Shown here in pieces: positions 35,437 to 44,819 of a DNA stretch of 44,819 bases. Position numbers and translations under genes: made by a program. The stretch comes from Conidiobolus incongruus B7586 (Eukaryota > Entomophthoromycota > Entomophthoromycetes > Entomophthorales > Conidiobolaceae). Position 1 is the stretch's first letter. Each line of letters opens with the position of its first letter. The stretch is taken from contig JNEM01012736.1 in NCBI GenBank assembly GCA_000697335.1, positions 1 to 44,819 on the forward strand. The letters are read 5' to 3'. The notes beneath the pieces were generated by a model. That model ran no database searches. It saw only the letters and a program-made list of their open reading frames with translations, and was not told the DNA's origin.

Positions 35437-36544
35437 TTGATCCTTCAAGACCTCTATGTTGGTGTATTTCGTAAGACACGCTCTGTGTCTTAGCACTAAT
35501 AGTTTGGTCAGCTACTGTAAGGATCTAGCTAGCGTTAGCGATACGAAAACCAAAATTTTTAAGGTTGTTAAGGGAGCTTCATTTATTCCAAGTATCGTCA
35601 ATTAGCTCACGAATTAGTTCAAACCCATTAGAAGTGTATAAGGATTGCGCTTGATAGGATGAAGAATCTCATTAATTCAACTCGGAACCTTTAGAAGAAG
35701 AATGGGCTGTAACCAAATTATTTGACATTATCGTCCAATAGCAACGTGATATTTTTTCTATTTGGAGGTGGATATATCGTAGGAAGTTTTAATACTTATT
35801 GCTCCCAATTGGCACAACCTTCCAAAGCTACAGACTCCGTGGTATTCCAATAGAACTATAGTTTATTACTGGGACACTCGTAGCCATGCCAGTTCGAAGA
35901 TGCATTGGCCCAAATCCTGCACTTGACATCACCCATCATCGACCAGAATCTTGCAGAGAATGGCTTCAGTTTGGGATTCGGCCAAACCGTAGTTGCTGGC
36001 GTAGGGTTGGAAGTAATTTATTGAAAATTTTGATCTATTTTATGAGAGATAATGGTATTGGGAAATTAGTCGGAGCACTTCTATATTCCCCGCTATTAGA
36101 CGTAACAAGGTCGCAATCCTTCTATCAAGAATGCACGCATATTGGCTACCTGTCCAAATTCAACGTCATCACATCCGCCCAAGGTGACATACCAAAGGCT
36201 GGCGACATAATTTATATAATGGTACGCCACAACCAAACACCAAATCAGCCTAAAATAAAATTCTAGGTCGCGGACATCCTTACTCACAGTTTAGGTATAT
36301 CAACTCACCTATTGTAAGTCCTTTGAGCGACATTAACTTTGGCAACTATCACCAATTTTAATTATCTCTGGTGAAATTGAATTATTCAAGAACAAAATCT
36401 TACTCTACCACGAATTTATCTCAAACAGCTATTCAGCTGAAGAATTACGAGAATTCAAATATTCCTCCATTTACTATCCACTACAATAAGGATATGATTC
36501 ACATATTTCCCATTATATTGTCAGATATAAAACAAATTCAATAA
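35437..36544 (+). pseudogene. Decayed alpha/beta-hydrolase (AB_hydrolase_3), copy 2
   Basis: Pieces in order are an N-terminal segment (YFVRHALCLSTNS then KVVKGASFIPSIVN, 35455-35600) and the oxyanion-hole region VIFFLFGGGYIVGSFNTYC at 35745-35800. Next are QFEDALAQIL and NLAENGFSLGFGQTVVAG at 35890-35995, then GKLVGALLYSPLLDVTRSQSF at 36058-36120. The last is RYINSPIVSPLSDINFGN followed by LIISGEIELFKNK at 36292-36400. The usual HGGG is FGGG, and the GDSAG nucleophile motif after TVVAG is lost. Stops and frame changes occur throughout. The last part aligns with copy 1 (YIDSPVFNPLCDLNFCD), so the two come from one family, probably by duplication. Copy 2 is longer and keeps more of the core. 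Confidence 0.82.
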
Positions 36545-36698
36545 TATTTTATTAGGACTTGTTTTTTAACTGTATTTTAATAAAGTCATTAAGAATTTTT
36601 TTATTAATACAAATTTAGTAATTAGTAATAATAAGAAAATTATTATATCAATAATAAAAAGAATAATTTATATATTTTAAAATTGAATAAATTAATTA

Positions 36699-36699
36699 A

Positions 36700-36730
<31 letters not shown>
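36699..36730. repeat. (AAT)n microsatellite
   Basis: About ten AAT units lie immediately beyond the 3' end of the PPR gene. Confidence 0.85.
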
Positions 36731-36732
<2 letters not shown>

Positions 36733-36759
36733 CTAATAAATTAAACAAATTTTTTATTT

Positions 36760-38943
36760 TTAATTTAAATTAAATTGAAATTGATTCAAATTAAATTTTA
36801 ATTTTAATTCATCATACTTTTTAATTATCTCTTCTTTACTATAAAATTTTAATAGTGATTTTAAATAAATATCTAATACTTTAAAATTAACTGTTGATTG
36901 ATTTATCAAGTATTGATTGAATAATACTTCAATTTCTTTGTATTTGTTCAAGTAGTATAAACTAATAATGAGATTGTTTATAGTTTGGATAGTTGGCTTC
37001 AGTTTTGGATTATTTAAGGTCAATTTATCATACCATTCTACCACATCTGCGTAGCGTTCATGCTTCATACCAAATCCCGAAACTAATTCTAAAGTTTTAG
37101 AATTATGATAAAATTCTTCCAATTGAAGTAATTTATAAACTTCATCCCAACGTTTTGAATATAATAAACCAAATAATGCAGAATTATAACATTCTGTCGT
37201 AATTTCAACTTTTTGTAATATAATAGGATCTTTAAAAAATTGTTGAATTCTATATAAATTAGTATTCATGCCTAAACCAAATGCCATTAATTGAACGAAT
37301 TCCGATTCGCAAAAGTATTTTTCTTCTTTGAGAGCTTCATAGAATTCTTTGAGGGCTAGGTCGATATCCCCAAGCTTGCATAGTGACTTCAGGTAGATGT
37401 TGAAGAGATAACTATTAAATGGGAGTTTTTTCACGACGAATAAGTCTTGGTACATGTCGATGACTTGACCCAGTCTAGAGTGTTTGAAGTAGTATTCCAT
37501 CAAAGGTGAAAAACTCGAAACGTCCAACCTCTTAGAATTTTGTAAAATATCGCGAATAAGACCGTAAGCTAAGTCGGGTTTACGATGATCACAGCATAAT
37601 TTGACCATTCTATCATAAATAGGCTTAGCTTGATCGCTGTCCAAAAACAAAGATTTCGATGTTGTGAACAAATCCCAAGCTCTATTGAAATCGTTCTTGC
37701 GAATGTAATAATCGAGGAATGGAATGTAAGTGAAATGATTGGGTTGAATTTTCAGGAGTTTTAACTCTTCAAGATATTGATTTGCAGTAAAAATGTCGTC
37801 ATTCAACAAATTGAGTTTGATTTTGGAATTCGTTATAGCTAACAAATCTTTTGAATCGGTCGTCAGGTTGGAGAATTGGCTCAGTAGGGTTCGTACTTGA
37901 TCCGGATTCTTACAATACGAGGCCACTAAATTCGTCAATTTCTCGGGCGATTCTAGCACTTTTTCATTCAGTAGTAAAACATATATCTTAGAAACGTTGT
38001 CGATATCGCCCAAAGATCCGTACCCGTGAATCAACGAGAGATAATAAAAGAAGGGGATAGCTAATTTTTGAGATTTCATAGAAGCTATAATATCTTCAGC
38101 GAGGTTCATCTTACCCAGAAGGGAGTAACCTCTGAGGAATTCATAATTGGTCTTATTAATGGTCTTAGCTGATAACTGGGGCTTAAGGAAGTGGTGGTAT
38201 TTTACAACGGATCCAATTTTGGAGTAGTTAAAGAGGTGACGAATCAAATACACAGAGTTAGGGGTATATAGTCGGATTTTGCTTTGGATCAAACGTTCTA
38301 CAAAATCAGGTAAACAAGTATGGTTTTCAGGATGTGTCGTCAGTTTGAGAAGTAGCGTCTGTGTCTTTCGCTTCCTTAATATCGAGTGGTTATTACTATC
38401 AAAATAAACATCAAATATCTGACTCATGGGTACAATTTGACTCAAACTCTCTCCTATCTTAGACTGAATTCCCACCAAATAATCGAGTAGTAAGATATAT
38501 TGATCAGAATTCATTTCCTCTCTTATTTTCGTATTGCTAATAATATAGGGAATTAAAATTTTTGAGGTTTGGGTGACATCGTGAGTGGGTGTTTTAATAC
38601 ATGCCAAATAGGATATCGTATCAAGTATCGTTTCAATACCAAATCCTTCTAGTAATATAGTATCTTTTGATACAGTAGATTTCAACTCCAATAATTCCCT
38701 AACTCGTTTATCTTGGATCAATTTGGGTTTGAATGCGTCATTAACTGACTGATACGACGGCAACTTGGGAGCATCCGTAAATATTTTATATTCCTTAGTC
38801 AACTTAGGAGGGATAATATCCATACCAAGCTTTGATACCGACGATACATACTTGTTGAATTGTAATAACAAAGAATTTTTTAGGAGATCTATATTTCCAT
38901 TAATTCTATATCTAGATTGTGGTAGAATCAATCGATTTATCAT
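36760..38943 (-). CDS. Pentatricopeptide-repeat protein, probably mitochondrial
   Basis: One exon of 727 residues. The N-terminus (MINRLILPQSRYRINGN) is basic without acidic residues, as in a matrix-targeting signal. The body is made of helix-turn-helix repeats of roughly 35 residues that begin about residue 245. Examples are YEFLRGYSLLGKMNLAEDII, YYLSLIHGYGSLGDIDNVS and PNHFTYIPFLDYYIRKNDF. Further ones are FSPLMEYYFKHSRLGQVID and YLFNIYLKSLCKLGDIDLAL. PPR proteins bind organellar RNA and act in processing, stability or translation of mitochondrial transcripts. The divergence of the repeats is typical of fungal members, so the RNA target cannot be read. The N-terminal 240 residues have no repeats I can identify. 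Confidence 0.88.
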   Translation of the reverse strand: MINRLILPQSRYRINGNIDLLKNSLLLQFNKYVSSVSKLGMDIIPPKLTKEYKIFTDAPKLPSYQSVNDAFKPKLIQDKRVRELLELKSTVSKDTILLEGFGIETILDTISYLACIKTPTHDVTQTSKILIPYIISNTKIREEMNSDQYILLLDYLVGIQSKIGESLSQIVPMSQIFDVYFDSNNHSILRKRKTQTLLLKLTTHPENHTCLPDFVERLIQSKIRLYTPNSVYLIRHLFNYSKIGSVVKYHHFLKPQLSAKTINKTNYEFLRGYSLLGKMNLAEDIIASMKSQKLAIPFFYYLSLIHGYGSLGDIDNVSKIYVLLLNEKVLESPEKLTNLVASYCKNPDQVRTLLSQFSNLTTDSKDLLAITNSKIKLNLLNDDIFTANQYLEELKLLKIQPNHFTYIPFLDYYIRKNDFNRAWDLFTTSKSLFLDSDQAKPIYDRMVKLCCDHRKPDLAYGLIRDILQNSKRLDVSSFSPLMEYYFKHSRLGQVIDMYQDLFVVKKLPFNSYLFNIYLKSLCKLGDIDLALKEFYEALKEEKYFCESEFVQLMAFGLGMNTNLYRIQQFFKDPIILQKVEITTECYNSALFGLLYSKRWDEVYKLLQLEEFYHNSKTLELVSGFGMKHERYADVVEWYDKLTLNNPKLKPTIQTINNLIISLYYLNKYKEIEVLFNQYLINQSTVNFKVLDIYLKSLLKFYSKEEIIKKYDELKLKFNLNQFQFNLN

Positions 38944-40374
38944 CTATAATAACCAATATATTTGTAATAATAAATAGATAATTTAAGCAATTTTTTGAAT
39001 CGTTTTTTTAAATTCGATTCAATATATATTTTTTAATTTAGTAAATTATTAATATTAATTTTTAATTAGTTAACATTTCAATATTATTGGGATTTCGGTA
39101 TTTCATAAGAATTATAGATCAATGAGTTAAATTTGGAAATTGTGGGATTGTAATGAGAAATCTGATATCCATAATTAATTAAAGAGCTGATTAATTTTGT
39201 ATCTTATTTTCCGAAAATAAATCAATTTAAAAGTATAAATAATTGAATAATTGAATAATGTTATAATCAATCAAATTTGGAATAAGACAAACATTTATTC
39301 AATAACACTGACAGATAATTACTAATTTAAATAAAATAATAATTAATTATCAAAAAATTTTTCAGCTTTTTATTTAAACCAAAAAGGAAATACAATAAAT
39401 TAGACGTATATCTTATATTTTTTAATAATTTTAACAATTGGTAAATATAATTTCAGATTAAAAATGTTTGGTGTTTCATATATTATTGAAATTGAACTTT
39501 GATAACCAATATAATTATCAAATATATTAAAATTCCAAAATTCTTGTCTTACAAATTTATAATCTGATAGAGAGAAATTAATTGAAAACTTCGATATAAT
39601 CATAAAAAATAATGAACTAAATATACTTATATCATATATGGTACAATAGATGTTGGACTAAGTTAAGTATTATATATCTCAAACTATTGGTACAATATAA
39701 ATATGATGTAGTTGATATTGAAATCATCAGGCATATCCATTGTTTTTACTATAGTTGATACATTCAAAAACAGATATTAAGACCTTTTTTAGAGAAAGTA
39801 GTCAAAATAACTATAAGGAATTATTAATTGAAAAATATGAAGGTTTTTGAATTAATAAAATACAATATACTCTTATCAATTTACTAGTGGTCTAACTACA
39901 TTCTCATACTCTGGTTTTTAAAATGATGGAATATTTTATAAAAGGCAATTTTAATATAAAATTCAATTGAATGTACCTTCATAAAATTAATAAATTTGCT
40001 ATTAAATACATTATAATTTATTATAGGAATTAAAAAGTTAAATTTGATTGGATTAACTTTATAAAGAAAAAAAACAATTTGGTAAGAATATAATTAGACC
40101 CCTGTCATATTTGTAAATTAGTTCAAAATTAAAAAAATTGATAATCTTGATTTTATATTTATGTTTAAGTGAATTTACAAAGAAATGACTGAGAACCCAA
40201 GTAAATTTAATAACTTAGTAATTTTTGACAAACTGTCAATTGATGATTGATATTTGTTACAGTATCTTACTGTTCAATACCTATATATTACATGAGAATG
40301 ATAAAAGCCACTTCAAACATCATCAAGATGTTTAAGTTTGAGTCAGTATTTTTTAGTTTATAAATTTTAGTTAA
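38944..40374. other. A+T-rich intergenic region
   Basis: No supportable gene. A 67-codon frame near 39.4-39.6 kb is Ile/Asn/Phe/Tyr-rich and looks like chance. Confidence 0.55.
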
Positions 40375-40572
40375 TTATTTCATTATAGTTGTTTCCTCAA
40401 GTAACAACAAAAGTTCGATTTCCACTACCGTTTTGACTAACGGAGCCTCCAAATAGGTGAGCACTTTGCCCGCTATATTGGGAGTAGCAGCTACAAGCTG
40501 GGTAGTCAGACGAACCCTGAATGCTTCATCGTATGGGATTACCCTAGGATCTAATAGAGATAAGTCGGACAT
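40375..40572 (-). CDS. Small orphan ORF of 65 residues, doubtful
   Basis: The frame begins MSDLSLLDPRVIPYDEAFR and ends in a Leu/Glu/Thr-rich tail. Its composition is balanced and far less A+T-rich than its flanks, and the start codon is framed by a 6-bp inverted repeat (CGGACA, CAA, TGTCCG). I recognise no family. It may be a real small gene or the last part of a decayed gene that also includes the island up to 40.85 kb. I found no splice joining that would extend it convincingly. Confidence 0.3.
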   Translation of the reverse strand: MSDLSLLDPRVIPYDEAFRVRLTTQLVAATPNIAGKVLTYLEAPLVKTVVEIELLLLLEETTIMK

Positions 40573-40852
40573 TGTGTCCGGATCAGTTTAACCAAAATAA
40601 GCACGTTTCAAATTAAATGAATCGATCAACCGTTAGTTGCCTAATATGATGATAACTAATTTGTCATGTTTTATTAGTGAACTTATGTAAGTTTTTATAG
40701 TCCTTAGCAGATTCATTCCTGACTGGGTTAGATGTATCTCGTGCTAGTGGCTGATCAGGACTAAGCAGAGGAACTCGCTCGATAGTACAGCCACCAATTC
40801 AAGGGACGCGTGAAAACTTGATGTTGGTCAATCACTCTGTTGGTGACAATAT
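40573..40852 (-). other. Low-A+T island, probable gene relic
   Basis: This region has a composition like coding DNA. On the minus strand one frame stays open for about 43 codons from about 40794 (GGCTIERVPLLSPDQPLA, then ARDTSNPVRNESAKDYKNL) before TGA. There is no start codon, and stops precede it. It lies next to the 65-residue ORF on the same strand and may have belonged to the same gene. No family recognised. Confidence 0.3.
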
Positions 40853-40860
40853 TTTTATAA

Positions 40861-41547
40861 AATATTCTATTGCCTCAAATCATATCCCAAAAACTTTTAT
40901 ACAAGAAATATTTCAACTATTAAGATGATATTTGTTTTTGAAAATTTTTCTAATATTATATTTTTAATATATATAAATTCATAAAAAATATACTAGATAA
41001 TCATTATCATTATTATCATTTAATTCTAATATAATTGCTCTATAATTTAATATCTTGAAATTTTGAGAATAATAGAAAGATATAGTCAAATAATAACTTT
41101 GAATCTAAAATAAATAAAAATTCATTAAGTTCTATTTTTTTAACAATAAAAATTAATAAATATTCTTTTTATAAAATTGTCAAATTGAAAAATTATTTAT
41201 ATTTAAAAATTTAATTATAATATGAATTTATATATAATTAACCCTATATCTCTGTAATATTTTCAATATTATTTCAAAAAATTAATAATATGTAGATCTA
41301 AAAATATAAAATTTATAAAGATTATACGCTGATTCCTGGTAATTGATAAAATAATGATATAATCAATATTGAATATAAAGTTAAAAAGGTTGATTGCATT
41401 TGGAATTGATCGAAATCTTCGCTACAATTCTGAAATTAAATTGGTTAATGGTCCAATTTATTTACCGCACAATCAAATTAATGCATTCTGCATATAAAAA
41501 TCGCTAAATCTCAATTCCTCCTCAATAATTCATTTTTAATTTTGATA
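40861..41547. other. A+T-rich intergenic region with GGPP synthase promoter
   Basis: No coding signal. TATAAAAA at 41493-41500 lies about 50 nt before the proposed ATG of the GGPP synthase gene, and this supports that start. Confidence 0.5.
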
Positions 41548-42769
41548 ATGTTGAAAGTAACTAAAAAATATAAATTATTCAGTCATAGAATTAATATCCT
41601 TGAATTATAAAGGAAGTTTTAGAGCCCTTCACCTACACTTGTTCCAATCCTGGAAAAAATATAAGGTCAATTATTATCCACGCGTTTCAGCAATCACTTC
41701 AGATCCCTACTGAAGCTCTGGACACTATTCTCCAAGTTATTGACATGTTGCACAATGCGAGTTTGATGATTGACGATATTCAAGATAGTTCAACAATTAG
41801 GAGAGGGCAACCTGGTACTTTTTATAACACCCTAATTATCGATTGATACTGATTATTATTTAGCTGCTCATTTAATTTTTGGAATTCCTCAAACTATAAA
41901 TAGTGCCAACTTAGTCTACTTTTTAGCCTTGGAAAAATTGGTTAAATTGAATAACTCTGAAATTGTTAAAGTATTTTCAGGTAAATTAATCTAGTTTACT
42001 ATTCTTTCTCAGATAGTTTATCCTCTTTACTTTGTAGAAGAATTAGTTAATTTGCATAAGGGTCAAGGTTATGAATTATATTGGAGAGATAATAACAAGT
42101 GTCCAACTCAATCTGAGTATATTGAAATGATTAACCATAGTGAGTTTCTTGTTTATCTCAATAGATTTAAATATTCTAATTCATATTTCTAGAAACTGGT
42201 GGTTTATTCCGATTAGCTATTAGATTGATGCAAGTTTATTCTACTAAAAATATGTACTATATATATATATATATATATTTAATATTTATAGAACACATTA
42301 TTTATATGTTTTTAATAGCGATTTTGTTCCTTTAGCTAATTTAATTGGTATTCATTTTCAAATCAGAGACGATTATATTAATTTAGTTTCGACAAAGGTA
42401 AACTAATACCAGTCATAAATATTACAAAGTATTAAAATATAATTATTGATATAGTTTCAAGAAACCAAAGGCTTCTGTGAAGATTTAACCGAAGGGAAAT
42501 TTTCGTTCCCTGTGATTCACCACCTCAAAAATACAGAAACTCCCAACCAACTACTTAGCATCCTAAGACAGAGAACCACCAATGTTGAAATCAAAAAGCA
42601 CGCGATTAAACTGATGGAATCGACCGAATCTTTCAAGTACACCCGAGAGTTTTTAAAGCTTAAGGAGGAGGAGATAGCCATTGAGATCGAAACATTGGGA
42701 GGTAACGATATTTTAACCGAGCTCCTTAACAAGTTACAAATTGCAAATATTGAAACGGAATGTAATTAA
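41548..42769 (+). CDS. BTS1: Geranylgeranyl diphosphate synthase (Bts1-type)
   Basis: Seven exons, 41548-41556, 41613-41814, 41864-41980, 42038-42139, 42193-42253, 42319-42397 and 42455-42769, give 294 residues, the usual size. The first aspartate-rich motif is DDIQD (57-61) followed by SSTIRRGQPAAH. The second is DDYIN (181-185) in HFQIRDDYINL, which is the normal form in this family. GFCEDLTEGKFSFPVIHHL is strongly typical of fungal and animal GGPP synthases. The enzyme adds isopentenyl diphosphate to farnesyl diphosphate, making the C20 donor for protein prenylation and carotenoids or other diterpenoids. The first exon carries only three codons (Met-Leu-Lys); a stop lies in frame before exon 2, so an upstream exon is needed. 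This micro-exon is the weakest point of the model. Intron 5 contains a TA repeat. Confidence 0.92.
42258..42278. repeat. (TA)n microsatellite inside intron 5 of the GGPP synthase gene
   Basis: About ten TA units fill a third of a 65-nt intron, starting just after the 5' splice site. Length variation here would alter intron size. Confidence 0.85.
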
Positions 42770-44819
42770 TTCCACTTCCAATTAATATTACTTTTCTTCT
42801 GTATTTGTATTATTATTGAAATTTTTATAGCATTAAAACTTAAATTTGTTCTTTAACAAACTAATTTTTAATACTAATATAATAGTAATTCAAAATATTT
42901 TAACTAATTTGTTATATCCATATATTGAAAACTTTTATTATAAACAACGATTTTAGTAATATCATTATTTTTAAAATATTCTAAATAATATTTATTATAT
43001 TTCAATTAAAATAGATATTATCAACATTATAATTGATACTTATCATTAAAATTTTGTTAACTAAATAATTATATGTTGAAGTTTTATTGGCTAATATTAA
43101 TAATTTTAACAACGTGTAATTTTTTTTAGTTTCAATATTATTAAGCTTATTCAATTATTACATCATTTAATTTTATATATTATTTATATATATTGATGAA
43201 TTGTAAAGCTTTTAATTCATATTATTGATAGTCTATTTTTTTTCTTTTATTATTTGAGCATACATTTTTAGTTGAATATTAATATTATCACCACTACAGA
43301 TTTTTGGGCGTAAAAAGTGATATCAAAAAGTACTAACCAATAGGAATTGTTAAATTTCAATATAAAATATAAGTATGGATAAAATTTCAACTTCTCCACT
43401 ATAGATGTTTTGCTAATATATTAAATATCTATCAAAAAAGAATTTAGATTTTTTTCATTTCATATTCTTAATATAGTGAATTAGTAGTACTAAAAACCGC
43501 AATATGTGACAAAAAAATCTTTGGTGGTGATCATTACAAATGGTAAATATAATATTTAGTTAATAAAATTATTGGAGCTTTCCCTATATGAAGGTATATA
43601 ATTATAATCAGTCATATTTTATAGTGAATAAATTTCAATTAAAATTTCATATAAAATATAATTTTTTTAAGATTACATTAAATAAAATTTATCTATATTC
43701 TTTAAATAAAAACAATTAATTTTAATTTATATGTATTAATATATATTTTTTCAAAATTAAATAATTATTTTCTAAATAATCGAAATAAATCTTTTTAAAT
43801 TAATATATATATATATGTGTGTGTGTGTATATTATTTTCATTTTAATATTTTTATTATAATAATTATCATAAAGGTTTAAGTCATTATAGACAATGAAAC
43901 TTAACATATAATAAATTCAAATTCCATAAATACACTGTCTTCAATATTTAAAATATTCCACTTGAATAAAAATGATTGGTAGATAGAAAGGTAATATTTA
44001 ATTTGTAATATTCTTTGTTTATATTCTTTACTTTGGTTCCTTAAATAAATTTGTGAATAAAATTTAACTATATTATATTAATATATAAAATTTATTAACT
44101 GTATATTATCACTTTTAATCATACTCGATATATCTTATATAACTAATTTTCAGACACCAAAATTAATCTACTTAGTTATATGTTCATGGTATAATAATTT
44201 TGCTTATTTTTAATAATTATACTATATTTTGTATTTTACTAAATCATTTATGATTATAAGATTATTACCACTTTGTTTTCAAATATTTGGAGATTTGAAT
44301 TAAGATATTTTAAAATAATATCTTTTAATAAAAGATTATAAAATATATATTATTAAAAATTTTTTGTTATATATTCTTATTATAATATTATATCAAACTT
44401 AATTGAAAATAATATATTATGAGCGTTTTGGTAAATTATTAAATTATTAATCTTTATTTAATATTCAATTGGTCCATTGTAATATTTTTGAAAATATTTC
44501 ACTTTTAATTTAACTATTTTAAATACCATTAATAAAATAATACTTTGAAGGTGAATTTATTGAATTATTTTATATATTAACATTTATATCGCTATTCAAT
44601 ATTTTATATAAAGTATTTTAATATATTATAGAAAAAACAAAAACAAATAATTTATTAAATATACTATTTAATGATAATTTTTTATATGTTAATTAATTTT
44701 TAATTGTTATATTGGTGAATTTGAATTTTATTATATATTGATAAATTTTGAATATAATTAATTATATATTATATAATATTAACTATAAATAATAAATTTT
44801 TTATTAGATTTTATTGTTT
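42770..44819. other. A+T-rich region to the window end
   Basis: No coding signal on either strand. A compound (AT)7(GT)6 microsatellite lies at 43803-43828. Nothing else is recognisable. Confidence 0.6.

Noticed and set aside
1-44819. tRNA genes, rRNA, CRISPR arrays, LTR pairs or terminal repeats of transposons
   Set aside because: I looked for the tRNA B-box word, direct-repeat arrays and long matching ends and found none. Only microsatellites and short chance repeats are present.

Overview
The window is nuclear DNA of a filamentous-type or early-diverging fungus with an extremely A+T-rich genome. Genes are protein-coding with many short GT-AG introns (33 inferred here, 48-73 nt except one of 121 nt), and between them lie long runs of A+T-rich DNA with no coding signal. 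The gene set is eukaryotic and fungal: a CSC1-type channel, a Leu5-type mitochondrial carrier, Gle1, a TUG/ASPSCR1 UBX protein, Met6-type methionine synthase, a PPR protein and a fungal-type GGPP synthase. The complex I assembly factor NDUFAF1/CIA30 argues for respiring mitochondria and against the anaerobic A+T-rich Neocallimastigomycota. Entomophthoromycotina/Zoopagomycota-like fungi fit, but this is inference.

Layout, left to right. 2.3-5.0 kb: CSC1-like cation channel (+). 6.9-8.2 kb: Leu5-like carrier (+). 10.0-12.3 kb: GLE1 (+). 12.8-13.6 kb: NDUFAF1 (+). 14.0-14.5 kb: small mitochondrial membrane/coiled-coil protein (-). 15.7-17.4 kb: TUG/ASPSCR1 (+). 18.3-19.1 kb: HMG-box protein (+). 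19.6-22.0 kb: large coiled-coil protein (-). 25.4-27.7 kb: MET6 (-), intronless and much richer in G+C, as expected of a highly expressed gene. 36.8-38.9 kb: PPR protein (-). 41.5-42.8 kb: GGPP synthase (+).

The stretch from 29 to 41 kb is different. It holds a disrupted UPF0598 (C8orf82-type) gene on the minus strand. Overlapping it head-to-tail is an intact 293-residue orphan ORF with unusual composition. A 430-bp island of lower A+T with several perfect hairpins follows. Next come two decayed copies of the same alpha/beta-hydrolase family, and finally another low-A+T island with a 65-residue ORF. This part reads as a gene graveyard or an insertion-prone region, and it contains the most interesting material.

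There is no operon-like functional clustering. Four gene products act in or are probably targeted to mitochondria (Leu5-like carrier, NDUFAF1, the 151-residue protein, the PPR protein), but they are scattered. No tRNA, rRNA, CRISPR array or clear transposon was recognised. Exon coordinates were deduced by reading frames, splice signals and family resemblance, with no transcript or database evidence.
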